In this document: piece after piece, positions 49,639-57,781 of the stretch
Numbering within the stretch: the first letter of the stretch is position 1
Layout: every line of letters begins with the position of its first letter
Assembly (NCBI RefSeq): GCF_002483235.1
Contig: NZ_DLHN01000006.1
Location: forward strand, 62,001-126,000
Reading direction: 5' to 3'
DNA from: Pedobacter glucosidilyticus
GTDB taxonomy: Bacteria > Bacteroidota > Bacteroidia > Sphingobacteriales > Sphingobacteriaceae
DNA: 64,000 bases
Made by a program: the position numbers and the translations under genes
Notes under the pieces: generated by a model
Told to the model about the DNA's origin: nothing
The model's database searches: none
The model's input: the letters and a program-made list of their open reading frames with translations, nothing else

Positions 49639-50727
49639 ATGTCATCTGTTCGTTTAGAAGAAAGTTCCGTATTTAGCCAATTAGGGTTATTAAGTCACCA
49701 GCAAGTTGTATTTTGTAATGATGAAGAAACTGGCTTAAAGGCTATTATCGCTATACATAATACTGTATTAGGTCCTGCTCTTGGTGGTACCAGAATGTGG
49801 GATTACGCTACAGAAGCAGAAGCTTTAAATGATGTTTTGCGCTTATCACAAGCGATGACTTATAAAGCGGCTATCACCGGCTTAAATTTAGGTGGGGGCA
49901 AAGCAGTTATTATTGGCGATAGCAGAAAAGACAAAACCGAAGTGATGATGCGCAGATTTGGACGTTTCATCCAAAACTTAAATGGAGCTTTTATTACCAC
50001 ACAAGATGTAGGAACCAGTCCTAAAGACATGGAATACATCCGTATGGAAACTAAATATGTAACCGGTATACCAGAAGTAATGGGAGGCAATGGCGATTTA
50101 TCTCCAGTTACAGCAAAAGGTGTTTTCATGGGGATAAAAGCTTGTGTTAAAGAAATGTTTGGGACAGATTCTTTAGCTGGAAGAACTGTTGCCGTACAAG
50201 GAACAGGACATGTAGGCGAAAATTTGGTAAGTCTTTTAAGAGCAGAAAACGCTAAAGTTTATGTAAGTGATATCAATGAAGAGCGATTGATTAAAGTAGC
50301 TCGTCAATACGGTGCAGAAGCGGTAAACAACAGTCGTTTATTTGATATAGATTTTGATATTTACGCACCTTGCGCTTTAGGTTCTACTGTAAATTCAGAA
50401 ACTATAGCTAAAATGAAATGTGCTATTATAGCTGGTTCTGCCAATAACCAATTAGCAGATGAAAAAGCGGATGGGCAACTACTTTTAGAAAAAGGCATCT
50501 TATATGCGCCAGATTATTTAATTAATGCTGGAGGCTTAATCAATTGCTACTCTGAATTAGAAGGTTACTCTAGAAAAAGAACCATGCAATTGGCAGAAAA
50601 TATTTACGAGGCAACCAGAGAAGTGTTAAGAAAATCAAAACAAGAAGAAATTCCAACTTATTTAGCTGCTAATAAAATAGCAGAAAAGAGAATTGCAGAT
50701 ATTAGAAAGATAAAATCATCAAATTAA
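49639..50727 (+). CDS. Glu/Leu/Phe/Val family amino-acid dehydrogenase
   Basis: A 362-residue NAD-dependent dehydrogenase that oxidatively deaminates an amino acid. I start at ATG 49639 (MSSVRLEESSVFSQ) because the longer frame begins with TTG upstream of the predicted transcript start. Features are ALGGTRMWDY, TYKAAITGLNLGGGKAVIIGD with the catalytic Lys, a Rossmann region VAVQGTGHVGENL and SNNQLADEKADG. Length near 360 suggests leucine- or valine-type rather than the larger glutamate enzymes. It begins the gdh-nusB-DUF1573-yajC-ybbR-coaE block. Confidence 0.9.
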   Translation: MSSVRLEESSVFSQLGLLSHQQVVFCNDEETGLKAIIAIHNTVLGPALGGTRMWDYATEAEALNDVLRLSQAMTYKAAITGLNLGGGKAVIIGDSRKDKTEVMMRRFGRFIQNLNGAFITTQDVGTSPKDMEYIRMETKYVTGIPEVMGGNGDLSPVTAKGVFMGIKACVKEMFGTDSLAGRTVAVQGTGHVGENLVSLLRAENAKVYVSDINEERLIKVARQYGAEAVNNSRLFDIDFDIYAPCALGSTVNSETIAKMKCAIIAGSANNQLADEKADGQLLLEKGILYAPDYLINAGGLINCYSELEGYSRKRTMQLAENIYEATREVLRKSKQEEIPTYLAANKIAEKRIADIRKIKSSN

Positions 50728-50779
50728 TTATACCCATATACAAATTAGGTTTTTTAAAAACCAAATCGTTCTTTAAAAT

Positions 50780-51721
50780 ATGTTAAATAGAAGGCATTTA
50801 AGAGTAAAAGTAATGCAAACGCTGTATGCGTTTCAACAAACCGAATCTACAGATTACAGGCTGCAAGAGAAAAACTTATTGGCAAGTGTAGATAAAGTTT
50901 ATGAAATGTATATTGGCTTGTTAGCTTTAATTAATGATGTTGTGCAATATGCAGATATTGATGCAATAGAAAGGGCTAATAAACATTTGCCTTCGGAGGA
51001 GGATTTAAATCCCAATCTTAAAATTTTAAACAACCTATTTATAAAACTTTTATTAGAGTCTGAAGATTATCAACAAGCTATAAAAAAGTACAAAACTTCA
51101 TGGGATTTTGATCCAGAACTTGCTCGTTCTTTATTTGCGTCTTTAAAAGCCTCAACAGAATATCAGGAATACATCAAAGCTGAAGGCCAGGATTTACATA
51201 CAGATAAAGACATTATCAAATTTATTTTCAAGAAAATCATCTTAAAATCTTCTTTAGCTCAATCTGCTTTAGAAGAAAAGCATATCAATTGGCAGGTAGA
51301 CCAAGATGTTTTACAAGCCATGATAGCTAAAACATTAAAGAACTTTTCTTCTTTAAACGGAGACCATAAATTAGCACAAATTAGTTCTAATTGGGCAGAA
51401 GATAAAGAGTTTATCACAGATTTATTCCATAAAACTGTTGCTAACGAAACCACTTTTCAGGGGCTTATTGCTGGTAAAACCAAAAATTGGGAAGCAGATA
51501 GAATTGCCATGATGGATGTTATCATCATGAAAATGGCTATAGCAGAAATGATATATTTCTCAAGTATCCCGGTTAAGGTTACCATCAATGAATATCTAGA
51601 AATAGCAAAAGAATTTAGTACGCCTAAGAGTAATTCATTCATAAATGGTATTTTAGACAAAATATTTGAGGAATTAAGCTCCCAAAATAAAATAAGAAAA
51701 TACGGAAGAGGTTTAAATTAA
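50780..51721 (+). CDS. nusB: NusB family transcription antitermination protein
   Basis: A 313-residue protein, about twice the length of the E. coli NusB, as is usual in Bacteroidota. It begins MLNRRHLRVKVMQTLYAFQQ, the N-terminal helix that binds boxA RNA, and ends with the NusB core IIMKMAIAEMIYFSSIPVKV then TINEYLEIAKEFSTPKSNSF. NusB with NusE and NusA supports rRNA operon transcription. The long middle helical segment is phylum specific. It is 8 bp upstream of the DUF1573 lipoprotein gene. Confidence 0.92.
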   Translation: MLNRRHLRVKVMQTLYAFQQTESTDYRLQEKNLLASVDKVYEMYIGLLALINDVVQYADIDAIERANKHLPSEEDLNPNLKILNNLFIKLLLESEDYQQAIKKYKTSWDFDPELARSLFASLKASTEYQEYIKAEGQDLHTDKDIIKFIFKKIILKSSLAQSALEEKHINWQVDQDVLQAMIAKTLKNFSSLNGDHKLAQISSNWAEDKEFITDLFHKTVANETTFQGLIAGKTKNWEADRIAMMDVIIMKMAIAEMIYFSSIPVKVTINEYLEIAKEFSTPKSNSFINGILDKIFEELSSQNKIRKYGRGLN

Positions 51722-51729
51722 GAAGCGAT

Positions 51730-52161
51730 ATGAAAAAATGTTTTTTAGTACTAGGTGTTGCTATTTTTCTTTTCACAGGATGTAGCAATAATGGTTCAAC
51801 AAAAGGTGATGCTAATAGTACTGATACCACAAACGTATCAACAGATGGTGCGGCAGCTATTACTTTTGAAGAAGGAACTTATGATTTTGGTAAGATAAAA
51901 GACGGCGAGAAGGTATCTCATGATTTTATATTTGAAAATACTGGAGAAGCGCCATTAATTATTTTGAATGCGAGTGCAACTTGTGGTTGTACGGTACCAG
52001 AATGGCCAAAAGAACCTATTGCAGTAGGTGGCACTGCAAAAATCACGGTAGTTTTTGATAGTTCAGGTAAAGTTGGTTTACAAGATAAAGTGGTAACCAT
52101 TTTGGCTAATACTGTTCCAAATACGACACAAATACACCTTATAGGAGAAGTAACTCAATAA
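51730..52161 (+). CDS. DUF1573 lipoprotein
   Basis: A 143-residue lipoprotein (lipobox LFTGC, C18) with one immunoglobulin-like DUF1573 domain. It carries the motif EEGTYDFGKIKDGEKVSHDF (about 47-66), then ASATCGCTVPEWPKEP with the typical CGC, and VVFDSSGKVGLQDK. The domain fold resembles bacterial Ig-like adhesion modules; function unknown to me. It sits between nusB and yajC in the conserved block and probably is cotranscribed with yajC (5-bp gap). Confidence 0.9.
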   Translation: MKKCFLVLGVAIFLFTGCSNNGSTKGDANSTDTTNVSTDGAAAITFEEGTYDFGKIKDGEKVSHDFIFENTGEAPLIILNASATCGCTVPEWPKEPIAVGGTAKITVVFDSSGKVGLQDKVVTILANTVPNTTQIHLIGEVTQ

Positions 52162-52166
52162 ATTAA

Positions 52167-52475
52167 ATGATAGATATGTTAAATTTTGTTTTATTACAAG
52201 CAGGTAGTGGGGTAATGCAATTCCTTCCGATGCTATTAATCGTAGTGGTTTTCTATTTTTTCATGATAAGACCACAAATGAAAAAAGCTAAAGACCATAA
52301 AAAGTTTGTTGCTGAATTAAAAAAAGGAGATAAAGTAATTACTACTGCTGGTATACACGGTAGAATTGTTGATTTAAATGAAACTACCATTGTTTTAGAA
52401 ACAGAAGGTGGTGGTAAAATCAGATTTGAAAAAGCGGCAGTTTCTTTAGAATCTTCTAAAAGCTTAAATAGCTAA
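52167..52475 (+). CDS. yajC: Preprotein translocase subunit YajC
   Basis: A 102-residue inner-membrane protein of the SecDF-YajC complex. One hydrophobic helix (FLPMLLIVVVFYFFMIRPQM, about 19-38) is followed by the diagnostic RPQMKKAKDHKKFVAELKKG and a cytosolic part with GDKVITTAGIHGRIV. A second Met (52176) could be the start. The gene order next to ybbR and coaE is typical for the phylum. A hairpin terminator follows at 52496-52527. Confidence 0.93.
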   Translation: MIDMLNFVLLQAGSGVMQFLPMLLIVVVFYFFMIRPQMKKAKDHKKFVAELKKGDKVITTAGIHGRIVDLNETTIVLETEGGGKIRFEKAAVSLESSKSLNS

Positions 52476-52495
52476 TCAAAAAAATAAATTAAAGG

Positions 52496-52527
52496 TGCCG
52501 TTTTGATATATTCGAAACGGCATTTTT
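52496..52527 (+). terminator. Intrinsic terminator after yajC
   Basis: TGCCGTTT (52496-52503) pairs with AAACGGCA (52515-52522), followed by TTTTTG. It is 21 bp after the yajC stop and separates it from ybbR. Confidence 0.8.
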
Positions 52528-52562
52528 GTTGTAAATAAACAAATAGCCTTAATTTTTAATCT

Positions 52563-53510
52563 ATGGCAATCATCCGGTTATCTGCAGCAGAGCGTAAAAG
52601 AATAAGTATCTTTATTACTTGTTTGTTATTAGCTGTTACCGCCTGGATGTTTTATTCCTTATCTCTTAAATACGATTATCAACTTAAAACGTTAGTAACC
52701 TTTAAAAATCTTCCTCAAAATAAAGCGTTTTATCCTTTACAGTCTGATACAGTTATACTAAACGTACAAGGTACTGGCTGGCAGCTTTTGTTTAACAGAA
52801 TAGGGGTGGGCTCTAAAGAGATTAAAGTAGATTTAGCTTCATTACAAAGGCAGCATTTTGTAACTTTTACTGAGCAATTGCCAGCTATAAACCAGCAGTT
52901 TTCATCTTTACAGAGAATCATTAGTGTACAGCCCGATACCCTTTTCTTTGATTTTACAACTCGGAAAGTTAAGCGTGTACCTGTGAAGTTTATTGCTGAT
53001 GTCAATTATAAAAAGCAGTTTGGACAATCAAAAGATATTCAATTAAAGCCAGCTTATATAACCATAACGGGTCCTTTAGAACAATTGCAGCGTATTAGTT
53101 ATTGGGAAACAGATACCTTCAGAAAGAAAAATGTAGATGCTTCTTTAGCTGCAAAAGTAAATTTAAAACAACCTTTAGAACCTAATATTAGCTTATTCCC
53201 GCTATCAGTAGAAATGCAGTTACCTGTAGAAGAGTTTACGGAAAAAGTTATCACCATACCAGTTAGAGTGATTAATAACCCAGAATATCATCAGGTTAAA
53301 ATTATTCCCGAAAAGGTTACCCTTACGGTAATGGTTGCACTTTCTTATTATGCTGATATTACTGAAGAAGATTTTACTGTAATTGCTGATTTAAGCTTAT
53401 GGCGAAAATCTGGTGCTAGTAAGCTTCCGGTTGTTATCAAAAATAAAAATGCCTATGTGAAAATAAGTCAGGTAATGCCACAACAGGTAGATTTTATGAT
53501 TCTTAAATAA
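52563..53510 (+). CDS. YbbR-like domain protein
   Basis: A 315-residue protein with one N-terminal membrane helix (about 15-34, IFITCLLLAVTAWMFYSLSL) and repeated beta-rich YbbR-like modules outside. VKFIADVNYKKQFGQSKDIQ and VRVINNPEYHQVKIIPEKVT are examples. YbbR proteins are widespread near cell-envelope or cyclic-dinucleotide genes; the exact role here is unknown. It overlaps coaE by 1 bp, which suggests coupling in translation. Confidence 0.87.
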   Translation: MAIIRLSAAERKRISIFITCLLLAVTAWMFYSLSLKYDYQLKTLVTFKNLPQNKAFYPLQSDTVILNVQGTGWQLLFNRIGVGSKEIKVDLASLQRQHFVTFTEQLPAINQQFSSLQRIISVQPDTLFFDFTTRKVKRVPVKFIADVNYKKQFGQSKDIQLKPAYITITGPLEQLQRISYWETDTFRKKNVDASLAAKVNLKQPLEPNISLFPLSVEMQLPVEEFTEKVITIPVRVINNPEYHQVKIIPEKVTLTVMVALSYYADITEEDFTVIADLSLWRKSGASKLPVVIKNKNAYVKISQVMPQQVDFMILK

Positions 53511-54106
53511 TGATGAAAGTAGGCATTACAGGCGGTATTGGTAGTGGTAAAACCACAATATGTAAGTTGTTTGAACTTTTAGGAATCCCTGTTTTTTATG
53601 CTGATACAGCAGGAAAAGAATTGATGTTGAGTGATTTAGAGGTTAAAAAAGCTGTTGTTAACTTATTTGGAGAGGCTGCTTATTCCCCTAACGGAAATTT
53701 AGATAGAAAGTATATTGCTGATATTGTTTTTAAGGATGACCAAAAATTAAAGGCTTTAAACGCTATCATTCATCCCGCTGTAAAAGATGCTTTTTTACTT
53801 TGGAGCGAGCAACAAAATACTCCTTATGTTTTAAAAGAAGCAGCTTTACTTTTTGAAAGCAAATCTTATTTGGACAATGATTATAATATCTTAGTTTCTT
53901 CGCCTACTGAATTACGTATACAAAGGGTAATAGCCAGAGACCAAACTAGTAGAGAAAAGGTTTTAGAACGCATAGAAAAGCAACTTCCAGAAGAGGAAAA
54001 ACAAAAGCTGGCTGATTTTTTTATCCTTAATAATGAGGAATTACATATCATACCACAGGTTTTAAAATTACATCATCAATTGGTGCTTTTAGCTCAACAG
54101 AAATGA
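53510..54106 (+). CDS. coaE: Dephospho-CoA kinase
   Basis: A 198-residue P-loop kinase for the last step of coenzyme A synthesis. The P-loop GGIGSGKTT (8-16), DTAGKELM, HPAVKDAFL and PTELRIQRVIARD are family landmarks. It overlaps ybbR by 1 bp and the MBL-fold gene by 4 bp, so the three are one transcription unit. The CoA supply is housekeeping and not linked by position to the CoA-transferase cluster. Confidence 0.95.
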   Translation: MMKVGITGGIGSGKTTICKLFELLGIPVFYADTAGKELMLSDLEVKKAVVNLFGEAAYSPNGNLDRKYIADIVFKDDQKLKALNAIIHPAVKDAFLLWSEQQNTPYVLKEAALLFESKSYLDNDYNILVSSPTELRIQRVIARDQTSREKVLERIEKQLPEEEKQKLADFFILNNEELHIIPQVLKLHHQLVLLAQQK

Positions 54107-55041
54107 TTATAGATGATTTTTTAGTCCTTAAACCAGAGGGAATTTATTGCCGATACGCCGATTTTTATTTAGATCCACAATTGCCAGTACAACATGCTGT
54201 CATTTCTCACGCACATGGTGACCACGCAAAGGCTAATAACCATAACGTATATTGTACTTCATTTACAAGAAAGTTAATGGAGCTTCGTTATAGAAAGCAA
54301 GCTGCTAAAAACTTTAATATTATCCATTATCATCAAGAGTTTTTTATTAAGGACGTGAAGCTAACTTTTTATCCAGCTGGGCATATTTTAGGTTCTGCTA
54401 TGGTGAAAATGGAATATCTAGGCTGCTCTTATTTATACACTGGAGATTATAAGCTACAAGAAGACGCTACTTGCGAACCAGCCGAATTGGTTAAAGCCGA
54501 TGTTTTGATTACTGAAACAACCTTCGCAAATCCAGAAATACAACATCCAAACGTAGAGGATGAGATAAAAAAGTTAAATGAAATAGAACAAAATATCATT
54601 CTTGGAGTGTACGGTTTAGGCAAAGCACAAAGAATTACAAGTTTAATAAACCAGTTTTGTCCGCAAAAAGAAGTTCATGTACATTACGCTATTTATCCAA
54701 TACACCAGCTTTACGAAGCTTCTGGATATCAATTAGGCAAATATCAATTATATAATAGAAAAAGTTTAAAACAAAATCAGTTACAACAAGTATATTTAGT
54801 GCCACCATTAACTTTTAATAGTTATATAAGAGCTAAAGGAGTAGCCAGAGTATTTGCATCAGGGTGGAAATATTTACAAAAAGGTAATGATGCTGCTTTA
54901 TATATTTCTGACCATGTAGATTGGAACGATATTTTGTATACTATCAAAGAGGTAAAACCTAAAGAAGTTTGGACTTTACATGGCGATGGTTTGGTGCTTA
55001 AACAGTATTTTAAAGAAGATTTAGTTGTTAAATTGCTTTAA
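54103..55041 (+). CDS. MBL-fold hydrolase, ligase-associated exonuclease type
   Basis: A 312-residue metallo-beta-lactamase fold protein. The metal motif HAHGDH is at 36-41, further ligands are in PAGHILGSAM and TGDYKLQ, and there is a C-terminal ISDHVDWND. The order matches a beta-CASP-like nuclease group, and the N-terminal GIYCRYADFYLDP resembles proteins annotated as ligase-associated DNA exonucleases. It likely cleaves nucleic acid in the cytosol; the substrate is inferred. It overlaps coaE by 4 bp and is followed without gap by the DUF5522 gene (TAATG). Confidence 0.82.
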   Translation: MIIDDFLVLKPEGIYCRYADFYLDPQLPVQHAVISHAHGDHAKANNHNVYCTSFTRKLMELRYRKQAAKNFNIIHYHQEFFIKDVKLTFYPAGHILGSAMVKMEYLGCSYLYTGDYKLQEDATCEPAELVKADVLITETTFANPEIQHPNVEDEIKKLNEIEQNIILGVYGLGKAQRITSLINQFCPQKEVHVHYAIYPIHQLYEASGYQLGKYQLYNRKSLKQNQLQQVYLVPPLTFNSYIRAKGVARVFASGWKYLQKGNDAALYISDHVDWNDILYTIKEVKPKEVWTLHGDGLVLKQYFKEDLVVKLL

Positions 55042-55199
55042 TGTTGGTAGAGAATATAGATTATTATATAAACGAAGAGGGTAATTTTGTATTTACAGAA
55101 GCATATCATTTAAAGCGTGGGTATTGCTGTAAAAACGGATGTAAGCATTGTCCTTGGTCTTATAAAAAGGAAAAAACCGATAAAAATTTAAAGAAGTAA
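55041..55199 (+). CDS. DUF5522 small Cys-rich protein
   Basis: A 52-residue protein starting at the ATG that shares one base with the stop of the MBL gene (TAATG). It carries the compact motif GYCCKNGCKHCPWSYKKEK (about 27-45), with four Cys and one His able to hold a metal. The CCKNGCxHCPW pattern is the DUF5522 family, found in many bacteria. Function unknown to me; a zinc or iron-binding role is plausible. Coupling suggests a role with the nuclease. Confidence 0.85.
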   Translation: MLVENIDYYINEEGNFVFTEAYHLKRGYCCKNGCKHCPWSYKKEKTDKNLKK

Positions 55200-55212
55200 A
55201 TTTGCTCAAATT

Positions 55213-55662
55213 ATGGAATTAGAAAAAGAGATATTTAGCAAAGGTTTTGATAGTTTTTACAATAAAGCTATCGTGAATATTCTTTACACACATGGTTGGT
55301 TAAGCAATCATTTAAAAAGCGAATTAGATAAATCAAATATTACTCCGCAACAGTATAATGTTCTTAGAATTTTAAGAGGACAACTTCCAAACCCGGCTAC
55401 CATAAATTTACTTAAAGAGCGTATGTTAGATAAAATGTCTGACGCTTCGCGTATTGTAGACCGTTTGGTACAGAAAGAGTTGGTAAAGCGCTCTATCAAT
55501 AAAAAAGATAGGAGAGCTGTTGATATCATCATTACAGATAAAGGACTTAAGCTATTGGAAACCATCCAAATGGAAGCACATGTTATCAATATCCTAAAAA
55601 ACAATCTTTCAGAAGAAGAAGCAAAGCAATTAAGCGATTTATTAGATAAGTTTAGGGGTTAA
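55213..55662 (+). CDS. MarR family transcriptional regulator
   Basis: A 149-residue winged-helix regulator. Core features are NITPQQYNVLRILRGQLPNP (about 42-61), the recognition helix ERMLDKMSDASRIVDRLVQK and the wing KRSINKKDRRAVDIIITDKG. A dimerisation helix is at each end. The target is unknown; it might repress its neighbours, and the ZIP gene converges on it. It sits 13 bp after DUF5522 and may be cotranscribed. Confidence 0.92.
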   Translation: MELEKEIFSKGFDSFYNKAIVNILYTHGWLSNHLKSELDKSNITPQQYNVLRILRGQLPNPATINLLKERMLDKMSDASRIVDRLVQKELVKRSINKKDRRAVDIIITDKGLKLLETIQMEAHVINILKNNLSEEEAKQLSDLLDKFRG

Positions 55663-55664
55663 AC

Positions 55665-56369
55665 TTAGTGTAAAAAGTAACCCACTAAAGCCAATATAAT
55701 ACCCAAAGATACTGCTAAAGTCTTTTTTAAAGTAAAACGATGATCTACTGTAGATTCAAATAATATGGTTGTAGAGATATGTAAAAATATACCAATTACA
55801 ATACCCATAATAGAAGAATAATACTCGCCCAAGAAAGCACCATTTTTAAGAGAAAAGCTGAATAAGTAGCCAAAAGGCGACATTAATGCGAAAACAACCA
55901 ATAAAATAGAGGTCGTTTGTTTACTGATATGGTTACTTAATAAAACGCTTCCAAGTGCAAAAGCAGCCGGTATATGGTGAATTGCAATTCCTAAAACCAA
56001 TTCTTGATTGTTGGCCGCTGCAATAGGCATTCCTTCTAAAAAAGCATGCAAACTTAAACTCAGCATAATTCCCCAAGGAAAGCTTTTTTGATGGCTGTGT
56101 TTATGGATGTGGCCATGCTCAATACCATCAGAAAATTGTTCTAACAATATCTGTAAGATAAAACCTCCCAAAATAAATAAACCTACCTCATGGTTATGAC
56201 CTTGATAAACATCTGGTAAAAGATGTAAAACGGTTATGGCAAATAAATAAGCACCACTAAAAGCTAAAATAAGTTTAAGTCTTTGCGGATGATCTTTCTT
56301 AACAAAGAATACAGCAAAACCGCCAATAATTGCCCCAGTGGTAAGGATAAGGATGATTAAATAATTCAT
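55665..56369 (-). CDS. ZIP family divalent metal transporter
   Basis: A 234-residue membrane protein with seven to eight helices. The metal-binding motifs are HAFLEGMPIAAANN (about 108-121) and GIAIHHIPAAFALGS, as in ZIP zinc/iron permeases. A His-rich cytosolic loop, EHGHIHKHSHQKS, lies between the third and fourth helices. It imports zinc, iron or related ions into the cytosol. It overlaps the PAP2 gene by 4 bp and is the last gene of a three-gene overlapping operon. Confidence 0.92.
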   Translation of the reverse strand: MNYLIILILTTGAIIGGFAVFFVKKDHPQRLKLILAFSGAYLFAITVLHLLPDVYQGHNHEVGLFILGGFILQILLEQFSDGIEHGHIHKHSHQKSFPWGIMLSLSLHAFLEGMPIAAANNQELVLGIAIHHIPAAFALGSVLLSNHISKQTTSILLVVFALMSPFGYLFSFSLKNGAFLGEYYSSIMGIVIGIFLHISTTILFESTVDHRFTLKKTLAVSLGIILALVGYFLH

Positions 56370-56938
56370 GATTGCGTAGAAAGAGCAAAATATTTTTGAT
56401 ATAATTTAGCTATACCAAAACCAATAAAAGAACCTAATAAAGCGCCAACAGTAATATCTATAGGAAAATGTACCCCTACATAAACTTGTGCTATAGCTAT
56501 AGAAGCAGCCCAAATAAGACCAGTTGCAAGGGTATATTTCCAGCGTTTTCTAAATGTCGTAATCAGAAATACAGCTATGGCAAAATGGTCTGTAGCATGC
56601 GTAGAAGGGAAACTCAAGCCAGAACCGCAAGGAACCCGGCTAATGACTTGTTCCTTAAGCTCTGTATTGTTACATGGTCTTATTCTCTGGAAAGCAGGTT
56701 TTAAGATGCTGGCACTGCCAAAATCTGCGATAGAAACTGTAATGGCTAAGAAAATAACCAGGTACAAGCCTTTCATTTTATACCATTTGATGGCAAAGAA
56801 TATGATGGCCAGGTAAAGCGGAATCCAAGTGTATTTATTACGCAAAATTGGCATCAGAAAATCAAACACAGGATTGCTTAGGCCATTATTGATTGCAAAA
56901 AATAGCTGATGATCTAATTGAATAAGCTGTTCTGTCAT
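56366..56938 (-). CDS. PAP2-type membrane phosphatase
   Basis: A 190-residue membrane phosphatase with five to six helices. Motifs are KPAFQRIRP (about 74-82), SFPSTHA (about 109-115, catalytic His in PSTHA) and VGVHFPID with H157 and D161. In the third motif (usual SRxxxxxHxxxD) the Arg position is Gln151 (AQVYVGVH). The enzyme probably dephosphorylates undecaprenyl pyrophosphate or a lipid phosphate. It overlaps the ZIP gene by 4 bp and the methyltransferase by 4 bp, so the three are translated from one message. Confidence 0.9.
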   Translation of the reverse strand: MTEQLIQLDHQLFFAINNGLSNPVFDFLMPILRNKYTWIPLYLAIIFFAIKWYKMKGLYLVIFLAITVSIADFGSASILKPAFQRIRPCNNTELKEQVISRVPCGSGLSFPSTHATDHFAIAVFLITTFRKRWKYTLATGLIWAASIAIAQVYVGVHFPIDITVGALLGSFIGFGIAKLYQKYFALSTQS

Positions 56939-57666
56939 ATTTTTTCACAAACAAAAATAAGTCTATCAGAATGGTTAATGTCAAACGCGTTTAGCTCATA
57001 ATTACCAAAGGTATGAGCTATTTCTAAGCCAGCTAGTTTAAACATCCTTTCAAAATCTGTTAATTTAAAATCTCTTACTTCTTCTTTAAAAGAATAGTGT
57101 TTAGCATGATGTTCAAAATCTATAGTTTTGATGATTTTACCATCTTTAACTGTTCTGCTGATATGAAATTCAATACCATCAACCTCTTTAACTTCTCTTA
57201 AAACCAGTTTGTTGATAATTTTCTGACTGTTCATATAGTCGAAAACTAGTTTTCCATCCGCTTTAAGCGATTTACGGAAAGTTTTTAGCGCATTGATATG
57301 CTCTTTTTCAGTTTCAAAATAGCCAAAACTGGTAAACAAGTTAAAAGCAAAATCAAAGTAATTGATATAAAATAGGTAGCGCATATCATGCACTAGAAAG
57401 TGCAAACGGCTATTCTCAAAAGAATGTGCGTATTTTATATTAGCAACAGAAAGGTCTATCCCGGTAACGTCAAAGCCTTTTTTGTTCAGATAAATGGCAT
57501 GTCGGCCTCTTCCACAAGCAATGTCTAGCATTCTTGAGTCTTTGGCAGGTTTTAGTAAAGTACACAGGTTATCAATAAAAAGTTCAGCCTCTTCATCGTC
57601 TCTTTGTTTATAAAGAATATGATAGAAAGGCGAGTTAAACCAATTCTGAAACCACTTTTTCGGCAT
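56935..57666 (-). CDS. Class I SAM-dependent methyltransferase
   Basis: A 243-residue Rossmann-fold methyltransferase from the ATG at 57666; the frame upstream opens with TTG. SAM-binding motif I is MLDIACGRGRHAIYLNKKGF (about 46-65), followed by VTGIDLSVANIKYA. FDFAFNLFTSFGYFE is motif IV. No hint of the substrate. The first gene of an operon with PAP2 and ZIP, overlapping PAP2 by 4 bp. Confidence 0.9.
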   Translation of the reverse strand: MPKKWFQNWFNSPFYHILYKQRDDEEAELFIDNLCTLLKPAKDSRMLDIACGRGRHAIYLNKKGFDVTGIDLSVANIKYAHSFENSRLHFLVHDMRYLFYINYFDFAFNLFTSFGYFETEKEHINALKTFRKSLKADGKLVFDYMNSQKIINKLVLREVKEVDGIEFHISRTVKDGKIIKTIDFEHHAKHYSFKEEVRDFKLTDFERMFKLAGLEIAHTFGNYELNAFDINHSDRLIFVCEKI

Positions 57667-57757
57667 AAATATCAATATTAGAATTGTTGCAAATATAGCT
57701 AATTAAGCTTTCAATTTGTTTTTATCCCCAATATTAAGAATTGCAAATGCTTATGTT

Positions 57758-57765
57758 TATTTTTG
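57758..57765 (+). promoter_or_regulatory. -7 box of glmM
   Basis: TATTTTTG fits TAnnTTTG and predicts transcription start near 57772, just before the GTG at 57782. A TTG lies 14 nt upstream, an unusually short spacer. Confidence 0.5.
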
Positions 57766-57781
57766 CCCAAAATATAAGATC

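Noticed and set aside
57716..57781. Long glmM N-terminus from the ATG at 57716
   Set aside because: The family starts at the GTG-coded MTLIKSISGIRG, and the promoter box at 57758 lies inside the extension.
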